Assembly: GCF_900199435.1 (NCBI RefSeq)
Contig: NZ_OAML01000003.1
Span: forward strand, 1,195,166 to 1,259,165
Reading direction: 5' to 3'
Length of the DNA stretch: 64,000 nucleotides
Source of the DNA: Pygmaiobacter massiliensis
GTDB lineage: Bacteria; Bacillota; Clostridia; Oscillospirales; Ruminococcaceae
In this document: positions 8,541-15,417 of the stretch, in pieces
How the letters are laid out: every line of letters starts with the position of its first letter
How positions within the stretch are numbered: position 1 is the first letter of the stretch
The notes under the pieces: model-generated
Told to the model about the DNA's origin: nothing
The model's database searches: none
The model's input: the letters and a program-made list of their open reading frames with translations, nothing else
Made by a program: the position numbers and the translations under genes

Positions 8541-9107
8541 ATGGAAAAAACTTTTATTGTGGAAACTTCTGCGCGTCATATTCACGTTACGCGCGAGGCT
8601 CTCGATGTTCTTTACGGTAAAGATTACAAACTTACTCCGAAAAAGAATCTTTCTCAGCCGGGCCAGTTCGCCTGCGAAGAGAAAGTTACCGTTATCGGCC
8701 CCAAAGGTGAGCTGAAAATGTCCATCCTGGGACCTGAGCGCCCCTACAACCAGGTTGAAGTATCCAAAAGCGATGCTCGCACCCTGGGCCTTGATCCGGC
8801 CATCCGTGAGTCCGGCGACCTCGCTGGCACCCCGGGCTGCAAAGTAGTTGGCCCCAAAGGCGAAATTGAGATGAAAGAGGGCGTCATCGTTGCGCTCCGT
8901 CATGTTCACTTCCCCCCGAAAGATGCTGAAGAGTTTGGCGTGAAAGACAAAGAAATCATCAAAGTTGCTTGCGGCGGCGAAGGCCGTACCCTCATCTTTG
9001 ACGACGTTCTGGCACGTGTTTCCGAGACTGCTGGCCTTGCAATGCACATCGACACCGATGAGAGCAATGCAGCTTATGGCGCATCTATCGGCTATATCGT
9101 TCGCTAA
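8541..9107 (+). CDS. pduL: Phosphate propanoyltransferase/acetyltransferase PduL
   Basis: PduL transfers an acyl group between CoA and phosphate (acyl-CoA + Pi to acyl-phosphate + CoA), doing the same job as Pta but with an unrelated, zinc-dependent fold. The 188-residue protein has both His motifs, SARHIHV (H13, H15) and ALRHVHFP (H121, H123), and two repeated beta-barrel segments (VIGPKGE and VVGPKGE). It begins directly at the first barrel and has no N-terminal encapsulation peptide. No microcompartment shell genes lie nearby. It therefore probably serves as the cytosolic phosphotransacetylase of fermentation. It is flanked by its own promoter and terminator. Confidence 0.93.
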   Translation: MEKTFIVETSARHIHVTREALDVLYGKDYKLTPKKNLSQPGQFACEEKVTVIGPKGELKMSILGPERPYNQVEVSKSDARTLGLDPAIRESGDLAGTPGCKVVGPKGEIEMKEGVIVALRHVHFPPKDAEEFGVKDKEIIKVACGGEGRTLIFDDVLARVSETAGLAMHIDTDESNAAYGASIGYIVR

Positions 9108-9116
9108 ATTAAGCGT

Positions 9117-9150
9117 AAAACAGGCTCCTTTTATGGAGCCTGTTTTCTTT
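9117..9150 (+). terminator. Terminator of pduL
   Basis: A 12-bp stem (AAAACAGGCTCC / GGAGCCTGTTTT) with loop TTTTAT is followed by CTTTTTT, ten bases after the pduL stop. Confidence 0.9.
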
Positions 9151-9156
9151 TTTGTC

Positions 9157-9185
9157 TTGCTATTTTGTGCAGTTTCGGTTATAAT
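9157..9185 (+). promoter_or_regulatory. Likely promoter for the SRP RNA (and possibly dnaX)
   Basis: TTGCTA, a 17-base spacer and TATAAT lie immediately after the pduL terminator. They predict a start near 9192, about 57 bases before the closed stem of the SRP RNA. Confidence 0.6.
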
Positions 9186-9248
9186 TATAACGTTGCAGGC
9201 AAAGCAAGCCTTTTGCCGCGCAGCATGAAAAGACACGGGGCAGGGAAA

Positions 9249-9382
9249 ATTGTGCCTTAAATACGGAGCGTTGGCCCTGTGCGATGAAGGGCCATGAACC
9301 ATGTCAGGCGGGGAACCGAGCAGCATTAAGTGGTTTTCTTTGTGCGCCGCAGCAAGCCTGCGCTTCGTATTTAACGCATAAT
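9249..9382 (+). ncRNA. ffs: Signal recognition particle RNA (4.5S/scRNA)
   Basis: The RNA scaffold of the signal recognition particle binds Ffh and targets nascent membrane proteins. The apical Ffh-binding hairpin is unmistakable: GTCAGG-CGG-GGAA-CCG-AGCAGC at about 9303-9324, with a GGAA tetraloop, preceded by CATGAACCAT and followed by TAAGTGG. Long-range pairing closes the rod: TTAAATACG (9257-9265) with CGTATTTAA (9366-9374), extendable to about 9249/9382. This gives a short form of about 130 nt. I cannot see an Alu-type domain in the upstream 57 bases. Position just before dnaX is the usual Firmicute location. Exact ends are approximate. Confidence 0.88.
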
Positions 9383-9428
9383 CCAGGCTCGGTGTTTTTT
9401 CATATTAGCCGTTAAGGAGGCGAAGAGA

Positions 9429-10997
9429 ATGCATCATGCACTTTACCGCAAATACCGTCCCAAAACCTTTGCGGACGTATTTGGCCAAAAAAGCATTACG
9501 GAAGCGCTCAAAAATCAAATCGCTTCCGGCAAAGTGGGTCATGCATATATCTTTACCGGTACGCGGGGCACCGGCAAAACGACCTGTGCTAAAATTTTTG
9601 CACGTGCGGTCAACTGTCTGGATCCGCAAGACGGCGAGCCCTGCGGTGTGTGTGCCAACTGCCGCGGATTAGAAGAAGGCTCTATCCTGGATGTTGTAGA
9701 AATCGACGCAGCATCGAATAACGGCGTCGACGATATCCGAGATTTGCGCGATGAGGCGGTGTATACGCCGACCAACTGTAAATACAAGGTTTACATTGTG
9801 GATGAGGTGCATATGCTATCGACCAGCGCGTTCAATGCGCTGCTTAAAATTATGGAAGAGCCTCCGTCCCACGTTATCTTTATCCTTGCAACCACCGAGA
9901 TTCACAAGGTTCCGGCCACGATTCTTTCTCGCTGCCAACGCTATGATTTTGGGCGCATTCGTCCCGAAATTATTGAAGAGCGGCTGACCATTGTGGCAAA
10001 TGAGGAGAATATCCCGGTGACCCCCGAAGCAAAGCGGCTGATTGCGCACCTTGCAGATGGAGCGCTGCGCGATGCGCTTTCGATTTTGGACACCTGCGCT
10101 TCGGCAACGGAAGAAGCTGTGGATGAGCCGCTGGTGCGGCGCATGGCAGGCGTAACCGATAAAAGCTATTTGTTTTCGCTTTCTGATGCAGTGAAAGAAC
10201 AGGATGCAGCCAAAGCAATTTTGCTGGTGGCAGAGCTGCGCGAAAAGGCGATTGATATGAAGCGGCTTTGCGAAGAGCTGATTCACCACTACCGCAGCTT
10301 AATGCTCGCGGCTGCCAATGCGGCGGATAGCACCGGTGCACCTGACGCTGCGCTGGCAGAGCGCTATAAAAAAGAAGCTGCAGAAATCCCCCTGCCGGTG
10401 GCGCTGAATGCGCTGCGAAAGTTGGGTGATTGCCTCGACCGTATGGGCCGCGGTACCGACCCGCGTATTGAGCTGGAACTTTGCTTGGTAGGGCTTTGCA
10501 CACCGCAAGCAGCCCCTGTGGCAGCTGCGCCGGCCGTGGCAAAGGCCGCATCTAAAGCGGAGCGTGTTGTTGCACCGCCCGTGGCTGACCGTCCCCATTG
10601 GGAGCAAGACGTTTCATCCGAAGAGATTGCAGCGGCAAAGCCTGTAAAGGCCGCTGCAAGTGTTCCAGAAGGGGTACAGCCTTGTTCGTTTTGGCAGCAG
10701 GTGATAGATCTTGCGCAGGAACAGGATAATATGGTATATGGATTCATCAAAAACACCCGTGCATATGTGCAGGAAAAACGTGTTTTGATTGACGGTAGCC
10801 CGCTGTTCCTCAGCTTTATGCGGGCAAACAAGGATTCCGCAGAGCGCATCCGCCGCCTGATTGAACAGGTGACCGGCGAAAAATATGCCCTAGGACCTTA
10901 TGAAAAGAAAAAAGGTGCTGCAAGCACCGTGGATGATAAAGCGGAAGAGACTTTCCGCATGCTGCGCGAAAACGGCGTACCAGTCGAATTCAAATAA
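9429..10997 (+). CDS. dnaX: DNA polymerase III subunits gamma/tau
   Basis: DnaX is the clamp-loader ATPase that places the beta clamp on DNA and ties the replicase together. The 522-residue protein starts ALYRKYRPKTFADVFGQ. It has Walker A GTRGTGKT (residues 44-51), the four zinc cysteines C63, C72, C75 and C78, the DEVH box (near 120), the sensor LATTEIHKVPATILSRCQ, and a low-complexity Ala/Val linker (about 360-400) before a C-terminal tau-like domain. AAGGAGG at 9414 supports the ATG. It heads the conserved dnaX-ybaB-recR run. Confidence 0.97.
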   Translation: MHHALYRKYRPKTFADVFGQKSITEALKNQIASGKVGHAYIFTGTRGTGKTTCAKIFARAVNCLDPQDGEPCGVCANCRGLEEGSILDVVEIDAASNNGVDDIRDLRDEAVYTPTNCKYKVYIVDEVHMLSTSAFNALLKIMEEPPSHVIFILATTEIHKVPATILSRCQRYDFGRIRPEIIEERLTIVANEENIPVTPEAKRLIAHLADGALRDALSILDTCASATEEAVDEPLVRRMAGVTDKSYLFSLSDAVKEQDAAKAILLVAELREKAIDMKRLCEELIHHYRSLMLAAANAADSTGAPDAALAERYKKEAAEIPLPVALNALRKLGDCLDRMGRGTDPRIELELCLVGLCTPQAAPVAAAPAVAKAASKAERVVAPPVADRPHWEQDVSSEEIAAAKPVKAAASVPEGVQPCSFWQQVIDLAQEQDNMVYGFIKNTRAYVQEKRVLIDGSPLFLSFMRANKDSAERIRRLIEQVTGEKYALGPYEKKKGAASTVDDKAEETFRMLRENGVPVEFK

Positions 10998-11047
10998 ATG
11001 GGAATCATTTCCCGACTAGATTTTAACTTTAAAGGAGACAATCAATT

Positions 11048-11395
11048 ATGAAAGCAAGACTTCCTCAGGGCTTTGGCAAACAGGACCGCGGTGCCATTCT
11101 TGCCCAGTATCAGCAGATGCAGCAGAAAATGGAAGATTTGACCGCAGAGCTGGAAGCTCGCGAGCATACTGTTACCGCAGGCGGCGGCCAGATTGAACTG
11201 ACCATGGACGGCAAGTACGAAGTCCGCGGCGTTAAAATCAAACCCGAAATGGTTGATCCGGACGACGTCGAGATGCTGGAAGACCTGATTGCAGCAGCTG
11301 TAAACGAGGGTGTGCGCGTTGTACGTGATACCCAGGAAACAGAGATGGGTGCACTGACCAGCACTATGGGTCTGCCCGCAGGTTTTGGCCTGTAA
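11048..11395 (+). CDS. ybaB: YbaB/EbfC family nucleoid-associated protein
   Basis: A small dimeric DNA-binding protein of 115 residues. The family pattern is clear: a helical N-terminus (QYQQMQQKMEDLTAELEARE), a beta-rich middle (TAGGGQIELTMDGKYEVRGVKIKPEMV) and the C-terminal helix DDVEMLEDLIAAAVNEG. Its position between dnaX and recR is the standard one in bacteria. YbaB proteins coat DNA and influence supercoiling and gene expression. AAAGGAGA precedes the ATG. Nothing unusual is seen. Confidence 0.95.
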   Translation: MKARLPQGFGKQDRGAILAQYQQMQQKMEDLTAELEAREHTVTAGGGQIELTMDGKYEVRGVKIKPEMVDPDDVEMLEDLIAAAVNEGVRVVRDTQETEMGALTSTMGLPAGFGL

Positions 11396-11421
11396 TTTTG
11401 CCATAAAAGGAGTCAAACCGT

Positions 11422-12021
11422 ATGTCTGCCAATGCAGCGCCGCTGGAAAAGCTGATTGAACAATTTGCAAAACTGCCCGGGATCGGACGCAAAGGCGCTA
11501 CCCGTTTGGCTTATCAAGTTTTGGGCATGCCCAAAGCGGAAGCGCTGGAGTTTGCACAGGCGATTGCCGATGCACACGAAAAGCTGCACCGCTGCAAGCA
11601 GTGCCAAAACTTTACCGATGCCGAGCTTTGCCCGGTGTGTGCTTCGACTACGCGGGATAAAACGACCATCTGCGTGGTCGAAAGCCCACGTGACGTGACC
11701 GCATTTGAACGCACTCGCGAATATAAAGGCTCTTACCATGTGCTGCATGGGTTGATTTCGCCCATGGATGGCATCGGCGCAGAGCAGCTTACGGTAAAGG
11801 AGCTGCTGACCCGGCTTGCCACAGATGAGGTGCAGGAAGTCATTATGGCCACCAACCCCACAGTAGAAGGCGAGGCCACTGCAATGTATTTGGCAAAGCT
11901 TATCAAACCGCTGGGCGTTAAAGTAAGCCGGCTTGCCTATGGGCTACCGGTCGGCGGTACGCTGGAATATGCAGACCCTACTACGCTGCGGCGCAGTCTC
12001 ATCAGCCGTGATGAGCTGTAA
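11422..12021 (+). CDS. recR: Recombination protein RecR
   Basis: RecR works with RecF/RecO to load RecA on gapped DNA. The 199-residue protein shows the usual order: helix-hairpin-helix (LPGIGRKGATRLAYQVL), a four-cysteine zinc finger (CKQCQNFTDAELCPVC), a Toprim domain (ICVVESPRDVTAFERT) and the end motif TNPTVEGEATAMYL followed by RLAYGLPVGGTLEYADPTTLRRSL. AAAGGAG at 11405 precedes the ATG, and the gap to ybaB is 26 bases, so the two are cotranscribed with dnaX. Confidence 0.97.
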   Translation: MSANAAPLEKLIEQFAKLPGIGRKGATRLAYQVLGMPKAEALEFAQAIADAHEKLHRCKQCQNFTDAELCPVCASTTRDKTTICVVESPRDVTAFERTREYKGSYHVLHGLISPMDGIGAEQLTVKELLTRLATDEVQEVIMATNPTVEGEATAMYLAKLIKPLGVKVSRLAYGLPVGGTLEYADPTTLRRSLISRDEL

Positions 12022-12042
12022 CAGCGTTCGACAAAGGGTCTC

Positions 12043-12071
12043 TTGACAGCATAATCGAAAGCGTGTATACT
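12043..12071 (+). promoter_or_regulatory. Strong sigma-A promoter upstream of smpB
   Basis: A consensus -35 TTGACA, a 17-base spacer and a TATACT -10 box lie between recR and smpB, giving a predicted start near 12078. It probably drives smpB and the tmRNA behind it. Confidence 0.85.
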
Positions 12072-12097
12072 CAATATTCCAGAAGGGAGGGGACAGA

Positions 12098-12568
12098 ATG
12101 GCAGAAAAAGAAGGCAACCGCGTGATTGCCGATAACCGCAAGGCGCGGCATGACTATTTTGTCCTCGAAGCGCTGGAAGCAGGTGTTGAGCTGGTAGGCA
12201 CGGAAGTGAAAAGCATTCGCACAGGCTCTGTTAACCTTAAGGATTCCTGGGTAGACATTGTAAACGGTGAAATGCTGGTTATGGGAATGCATATCAGCCC
12301 ATATGAAAAAGGAAACATCTTTAACCGGGACCCGGTTCGCCCCCGTAAACTGCTGGTGCATCGCCGCGAAATTGCAAAATGGAGCGCGGAGCTGAAGCAG
12401 CAGGGGCTTACCCTGGTGCCGCTGAAGTTGTATTTTAAAGGCTCTCGTGTAAAAGTAGAAGTAGGGCTGTGCAAAGGCAAAAAGCTGTATGACAAGCGAG
12501 CTTCTACCGCAGAGCGGGATGCGAAGCGCGACATCGACCGTGCGATGAAAGAACGTGCACGGACATAA
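12098..12568 (+). CDS. smpB: SsrA-binding protein SmpB
   Basis: SmpB binds tmRNA and places it in the A site of stalled ribosomes for trans-translation. The 156-residue protein has the OB-fold core ([26 protein letters not shown], cut here for length) and the motifs [16 protein letters not shown] and [24 protein letters not shown], ending in a basic helical tail ([14 protein letters not shown]) that enters the decoding site. AGAAGGGAGGGG precedes the ATG. The partner RNA gene ssrA follows 37 bases after the stop. Confidence 0.97.
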   Translation: MAEKEGNRVIADNRKARHDYFVLEALEAGVELVGTEVKSIRTGSVNLKDSWVDIVNGEMLVMGMHISPYEKGNIFNRDPVRPRKLLVHRREIAKWSAELKQQGLTLVPLKLYFKGSRVKVEVGLCKGKKLYDKRASTAERDAKRDIDRAMKERART

Positions 12569-12576
12569 CCTATGCC

Positions 12577-12600
12577 AAAACGCAGAGTTTTCTGCGTTTT
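12577..12600 (+). terminator. Hairpin between smpB and tmRNA (terminator or processing site)
   Basis: A perfect 10-bp stem (AAAACGCAGA / TCTGCGTTTT) with a 4-base loop ends 5 bases before the tmRNA. It has the form of a terminator, but there is no room for a promoter between it and the tmRNA. It may therefore instead mark processing of a joint transcript. Confidence 0.6.
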
Positions 12601-12605
12601 AATAT

Positions 12606-12954
12606 GGGGATGTAAAGGTTTCGACAGGGAGAGAGAAGCCGAAGCAGCGGGTAGTGGTGGGGCCACCACTATAAAAGGCTCCAAAAAAATAGCTAACAAT
12701 AATAAATTAGCAGTCGCTGCCTAATTAAGGCAGCTGTCCGACCCGGCTTTCCGCGCGCCGGGACCCGGGCATCAATTTAGCGGAGCACGTGAACGGACTT
12801 AAGCTTTGCGGACCGTCATGAACTAATGAAGCTACTAAACTGTGCAGCCTGCCAGATGGCGGCACAGCAAGGGAATGCAAACGTCTGGCTGCACCCGGAG
12901 ACACTTTAGTGGATTTCTTTTTGGACACGAGTTCGATTCTCGTCATCTCCACCA
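12606..12954 (+). ncRNA. ssrA: Transfer-messenger RNA (tmRNA)
   Basis: A one-piece tmRNA of about 349 nt. The 5' end GGGGATG pairs with CATCTCC before the encoded ACCA at the 3' end. The tRNA-like part has the TTTCGACAGG D-loop analogue and the GTTCGATTC T-arm. The tag reading frame is GCT AAC AAT AAT AAA TTA GCA GTC GCT GCC TAA (12692-12724), giving ANNNKLAVAA, a proteolysis tag ending in the usual hydrophobic AA. Pseudoknot-forming GC-rich segments follow the tag. The gene lies directly behind smpB, and its 3' end borders an integrase remnant, as expected for a favoured integration site. Confidence 0.97.
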
Positions 12955-12959
12955 AACAA

Positions 12960-13009
12960 AACGCCCGAAAATATAGCTTGTATAAGCCATATTTTTCGGG
13001 CGTTGTTTT
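12960..13009. terminator. Terminator after tmRNA, facing the integrase remnant
   Basis: A long inverted repeat (AACGCCCGAAAATAT / ATATTTTTCGGGCGTT, with one extra base in one arm) is followed by GTTTTA. It starts six bases after the tmRNA CCA end and also lies just beyond the stop of the minus-strand integrase, so it can serve both. Confidence 0.8.
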
Positions 13010-13480
13010 ATGCTTTGACCACACTTTTGACCACACTTGGGATTTTATCAGAGGTGGAAACTGAATTTGATTCTAATACTGAATCAAAAATGCTGCCCAG
13101 CTCCTTTGCTTTACGTTCAGCTTCGCCTGTTGGAAGGTTTCCATATTGGCCATAGGTGTCCCTATTTTGAGAGTGTCCAACCAAGGGCTTAACTTGTCCC
13201 TCTGAAAGATATTTGGCTATTGAAACAAAGGTATGGCGCAACTCATAAGGGGAAATATGAGCAAATCCGTTTGATTTCAGATAACGGCTCCATCTACCAT
13301 AATAGGAATGTTGGCAAGTAATTTGGAACAGGCGAGTATTTAAATTCAGAGGAATACCCCAAGAACGTAACAAACCAAGCTGAGAACGGTATGATTCGAG
13401 AGCCTGCGGCGGAGTTACAAAACTGCGTAAGGTACCATCATTTTTTTGCCGCGAGTTTCTTGGTCTTTTACATTAAGAGA
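13008..13480 (-). pseudogene. Tyrosine recombinase (phage/ICE integrase), truncated and frameshifted
   Basis: The readable C-terminal part carries catalytic motifs of tyrosine integrases: SPYELRHTFVSIAKYLSEG (Arg and His of the R-H-x-x-R box region) and LVGHSQNRDTYGQYGN (second His and the region of the nucleophilic Tyr). Upstream, the frame continues as DGTLRSFVTPPQALESYR to about 13437, where homology jumps one frame to LNVKDQETRGKK. The jump falls in a run of seven A's (minus strand, 13440-13446), as if one A had been lost. Farther upstream the catalytic core and arm-binding domain are missing. The gene points at the tmRNA 3' end, so tmRNA was the likely attachment site. Confidence 0.82.
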
Positions 13481-14535
13481 ACGATAAAGCGCTGCAGGCC
13501 ACAGTGGCACAAGAAAAAGTACCTAACCCGGTGTCTAAAGAGAGTAAAGCCTATAAGGCATTTGATAAGGGACAGCAGCGGCTAGAAGAAGCCCAAACAG
13601 GCCTATCAAATGATGAGAAGTTTGCTTATGGAGTTGGCACCAGCGTAGCACAAAACGCAGCGATGCTGCCCATGGAAGCAGTAGTGCTGGGGTCAGGCAT
13701 TGCAATGATGGGTGCTCTTTCTGCTGCGGATACCGTGAGAGAAGAAACAGAAAAAGGCGCAGGCGCATCAAAAGCGATGGGCCGTGCCTTGGCATCTGGA
13801 CTGATTGAAGCGGGAATAGAAAAAATCGGTTTGGATACCTTAACAGATGTAGTGAAGGGGTCTAATAAATCGGCAGTTAAAAATATAATTAAAAAAGGGT
13901 TTGAAAAAGCAGCGGGCGCCGCAGGCGGTGAGGCTGTTGCAAACATGCTATCTGAAATGACGGCAGAGGGATTGGAAGAAGTCGCGGGACACATGGCCAA
14001 CTATGCCGTTGACAAAGTAAGCAAAGAGCCGGATGCCGAGTTTAGTTGGATCGAGTTGCTGCAGAACTTTGCGGCCGGAGCACTGGCGGGTGGGATCCTT
14101 GGTGCCTGTGATACCGCGGTGAACACCCTGCAAAACAAAAAACAGCAAAATGCAATTGAATTGCAAAATCAAATCAGAGAAATAAATTCTCTAAAAAAAG
14201 AAGATGCAACCGCTTTGTTCAAGACTGGAATAGGCATAAATGCCGACCCCAGCAAAGCGATTGCATCTTATGAGAGCAGTATACCACAGCTGAAGCAAAA
14301 GGCAATAGAGAATATGCCAAATGCAGAAATGAACGAGCAAACTCAGGTGAACGATAATCCGGAAACGCACACAGCACAAGAAATGAAGATTATAGCAGAG
14401 TTTAAAAACTCTGTAGATTCAGGCCTAGTAGAATATTTCAATAGTACGCTGTTGGGAAAGGCGGCTTCTTCTCCATATGTGGTATCTAGCGTGTCGAGCA
14501 GGGAAGCACAATCAAGAGCCTTACTAATCAAGTGA
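13477..14535 (+). pseudogene. Fragment of a large phage/ICE-type protein with amphipathic helices
   Basis: The frame is open from 13477 with no good ribosome site or family-like N-terminus; the first start-like codon is GTG at 13504. The product (about 345-350 residues) is rich in Gly/Ala helices, such as MLPMEAVVLGSGIAMMG, a central EGLEEVAGHMANYAVDKVS, and ELLQNFAAGALAGGILGA. I associate this pattern with internal segments of very large proteins of Firmicute phages and integrative elements (head-associated or polymorphic-toxin-like). The N-terminal part must be missing because the integrase remnant abuts it on the other strand. The function is unknown. A strong terminator follows at 14568. 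Confidence 0.55.
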
Positions 14536-14557
14536 TTCTCTCACAAGCAAATAGATA

Positions 14558-14757
14558 TCAAGCGAAAAAAAGCAGACAACGTTTATTGCCTTGTCTGCTT
14601 TCTTTGTTATTGGCTTTTATTCCCCCTAGCCTCTCCTGCCACGCTGCAAATTCCTTTTGCCCTTGTTCACTAGGTGAAACTTGCGCATCTCTGGCACAAG
14701 AAACCGGGCAAACGATTCTATGATGGGCTGCGGAAGTTCAATATCATCATGTGGCAT
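14558..14757 (-). pseudogene. Small conserved element-borne protein, frameshifted
   Basis: The first frame starts at ATG 14757 with MPHDDIELPQPIIESFARFL and runs through VPEMRKFH, then turns into basic nonsense and stops at 14626. In the next frame the sequence continues SEQGQKEFAAWQERLGGIK. Joined, these match the pattern of a short protein common on clostridial mobile elements ('...IESFAR.LLPEIRKFY.SEEGQREFAEWK...'). A one-base deletion around 14687-14692 explains the break. It is of the same age class as the frameshifted integrase and supports decay of the whole island. Its function is unknown in the family. Confidence 0.6.
14568..14602. terminator. Bidirectional terminator hairpin in the island remnant
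   Basis: AAAGCAGACAA and TTGTCTGCTTT form an 11-bp stem with a loop of about 11 bases. T-rich sequence follows on both strands (TTCTTTGTT on plus, TTTTTCGC on minus). Confidence 0.75.
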
Positions 14758-14797
14758 TGTCGCGGTAAAGGTTATTTCTATAATAAGCGGTGTTATT

Positions 14798-14965
14798 GTG
14801 AAAGAATATAAAATTATCAGAGTTAAAATGAGCAAAGATTTTTCTGAAGAGGAAAGTCTTATGAATACCATGGCATCGGAAGGTTGGGAAGTTGTGAGTG
14901 TTTCTCCCGATGCTCACACCAAACTAACAAGACATCTCCTCATCACATTTTCACGCGAAAAATAA
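14798..14965 (+). CDS. Small DUF4177-like protein
   Basis: A 55-residue product from GTG 14798 reads VKEYKIIRVKM, then SLMNTMASEGWEVVSVSPD and LTRHLLITFSREK. The order 'YKII/VV ... LN..A.EGWEVVSV ... LLITF.R' is the DUF4177 pattern, a small beta-alpha-beta protein common in Firmicutes and on mobile elements. The frame is open upstream to 14681, but those residues are antisense to the frameshifted small gene and unlike the family. The start is uncertain and the ribosome site is poor. It is probably island cargo. Confidence 0.55.
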   Translation: MKEYKIIRVKMSKDFSEEESLMNTMASEGWEVVSVSPDAHTKLTRHLLITFSREK

Positions 14966-15325
14966 ATTAGAGTTAAATATATTATGAGCCGTATTGTAGT
15001 ACAAGTTTAAATTACCCGATAAAGCCAGACTGACATCTACAAATACCAGCTCATACAAAAAAAGCGGCTAAAACACAGTGCTTTAGCCGCTTTTATTTAA
15101 TTACAAGCAATGTAAACCTCTGCTGAAACGCTGTATTTTGTAAAAACCATGTGGCTGCGGTCGTGCAGTTTACATCTGCTTATTGGATAAAGAATGTGTT
15201 TTAAGACGAAGGAAAATGCAGGGGATAAAACAAAGACACACGATAGCTTTTTGGCTTTATCTATGATAAAATTTAAGTGTAATATTCAATGCATTTATTA
15301 GAAAACGAAAAAGAGGAGTGCTGAT
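14966..15325. other. Gene-free stretch marking the end of the island remnant
   Basis: No coding frame is supported in these 360 bases. They hold one terminator (15061-15093) and AT-rich sequence leading to the exporter leader. I searched by eye for a second copy of the tmRNA 3' end (CGATTCTCGTCATCTCCACCA-like), which would mark the far attachment site, and found none. Confidence 0.6.
15061..15093 (+). terminator. Terminator in the gene-free stretch
   Basis: AAAGCGGCTAAA and TTTAGCCGCTTT form a perfect 12-bp stem with a 9-base loop, preceded by A's and followed by TATTTAATT. It closes whatever is transcribed from the DUF4177-like gene. Confidence 0.8.
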
Positions 15326-15384
15326 ATGAACTGCCCGATTTAATAGCACAAACAAAGAGTGAAACACCACATATAGGTGGTGTT
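15326..15384 (+). promoter_or_regulatory. Leader peptide and hairpin before the MFS exporter (possible attenuator)
   Basis: AAGAGGAG lies just upstream of ATG 15326, which opens a five-residue frame, MNCPI (15326-15343), ending in TAA. Twenty bases later comes a hairpin (AACACCAC / GTGGTGTT, 15363-15384) with a weak T-rich tail, 33 bases before the exporter start. A tiny translated leader plus a hairpin is the arrangement of ribosome-mediated attenuators before drug exporters and ribosome-protection genes. The function here is inferred. Confidence 0.4.
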
Positions 15385-15417
15385 ATTTGCTTTGCAATCA
15401 ACGAATAGGGCGGTTTT

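Noticed and set aside
14931-14945. CATCTCCTCA, a partial match to the tmRNA end CATCTCCACCA, as a second attachment site
   Set aside because: Only eight to nine bases agree and the preceding T-arm sequence is not repeated; chance match.
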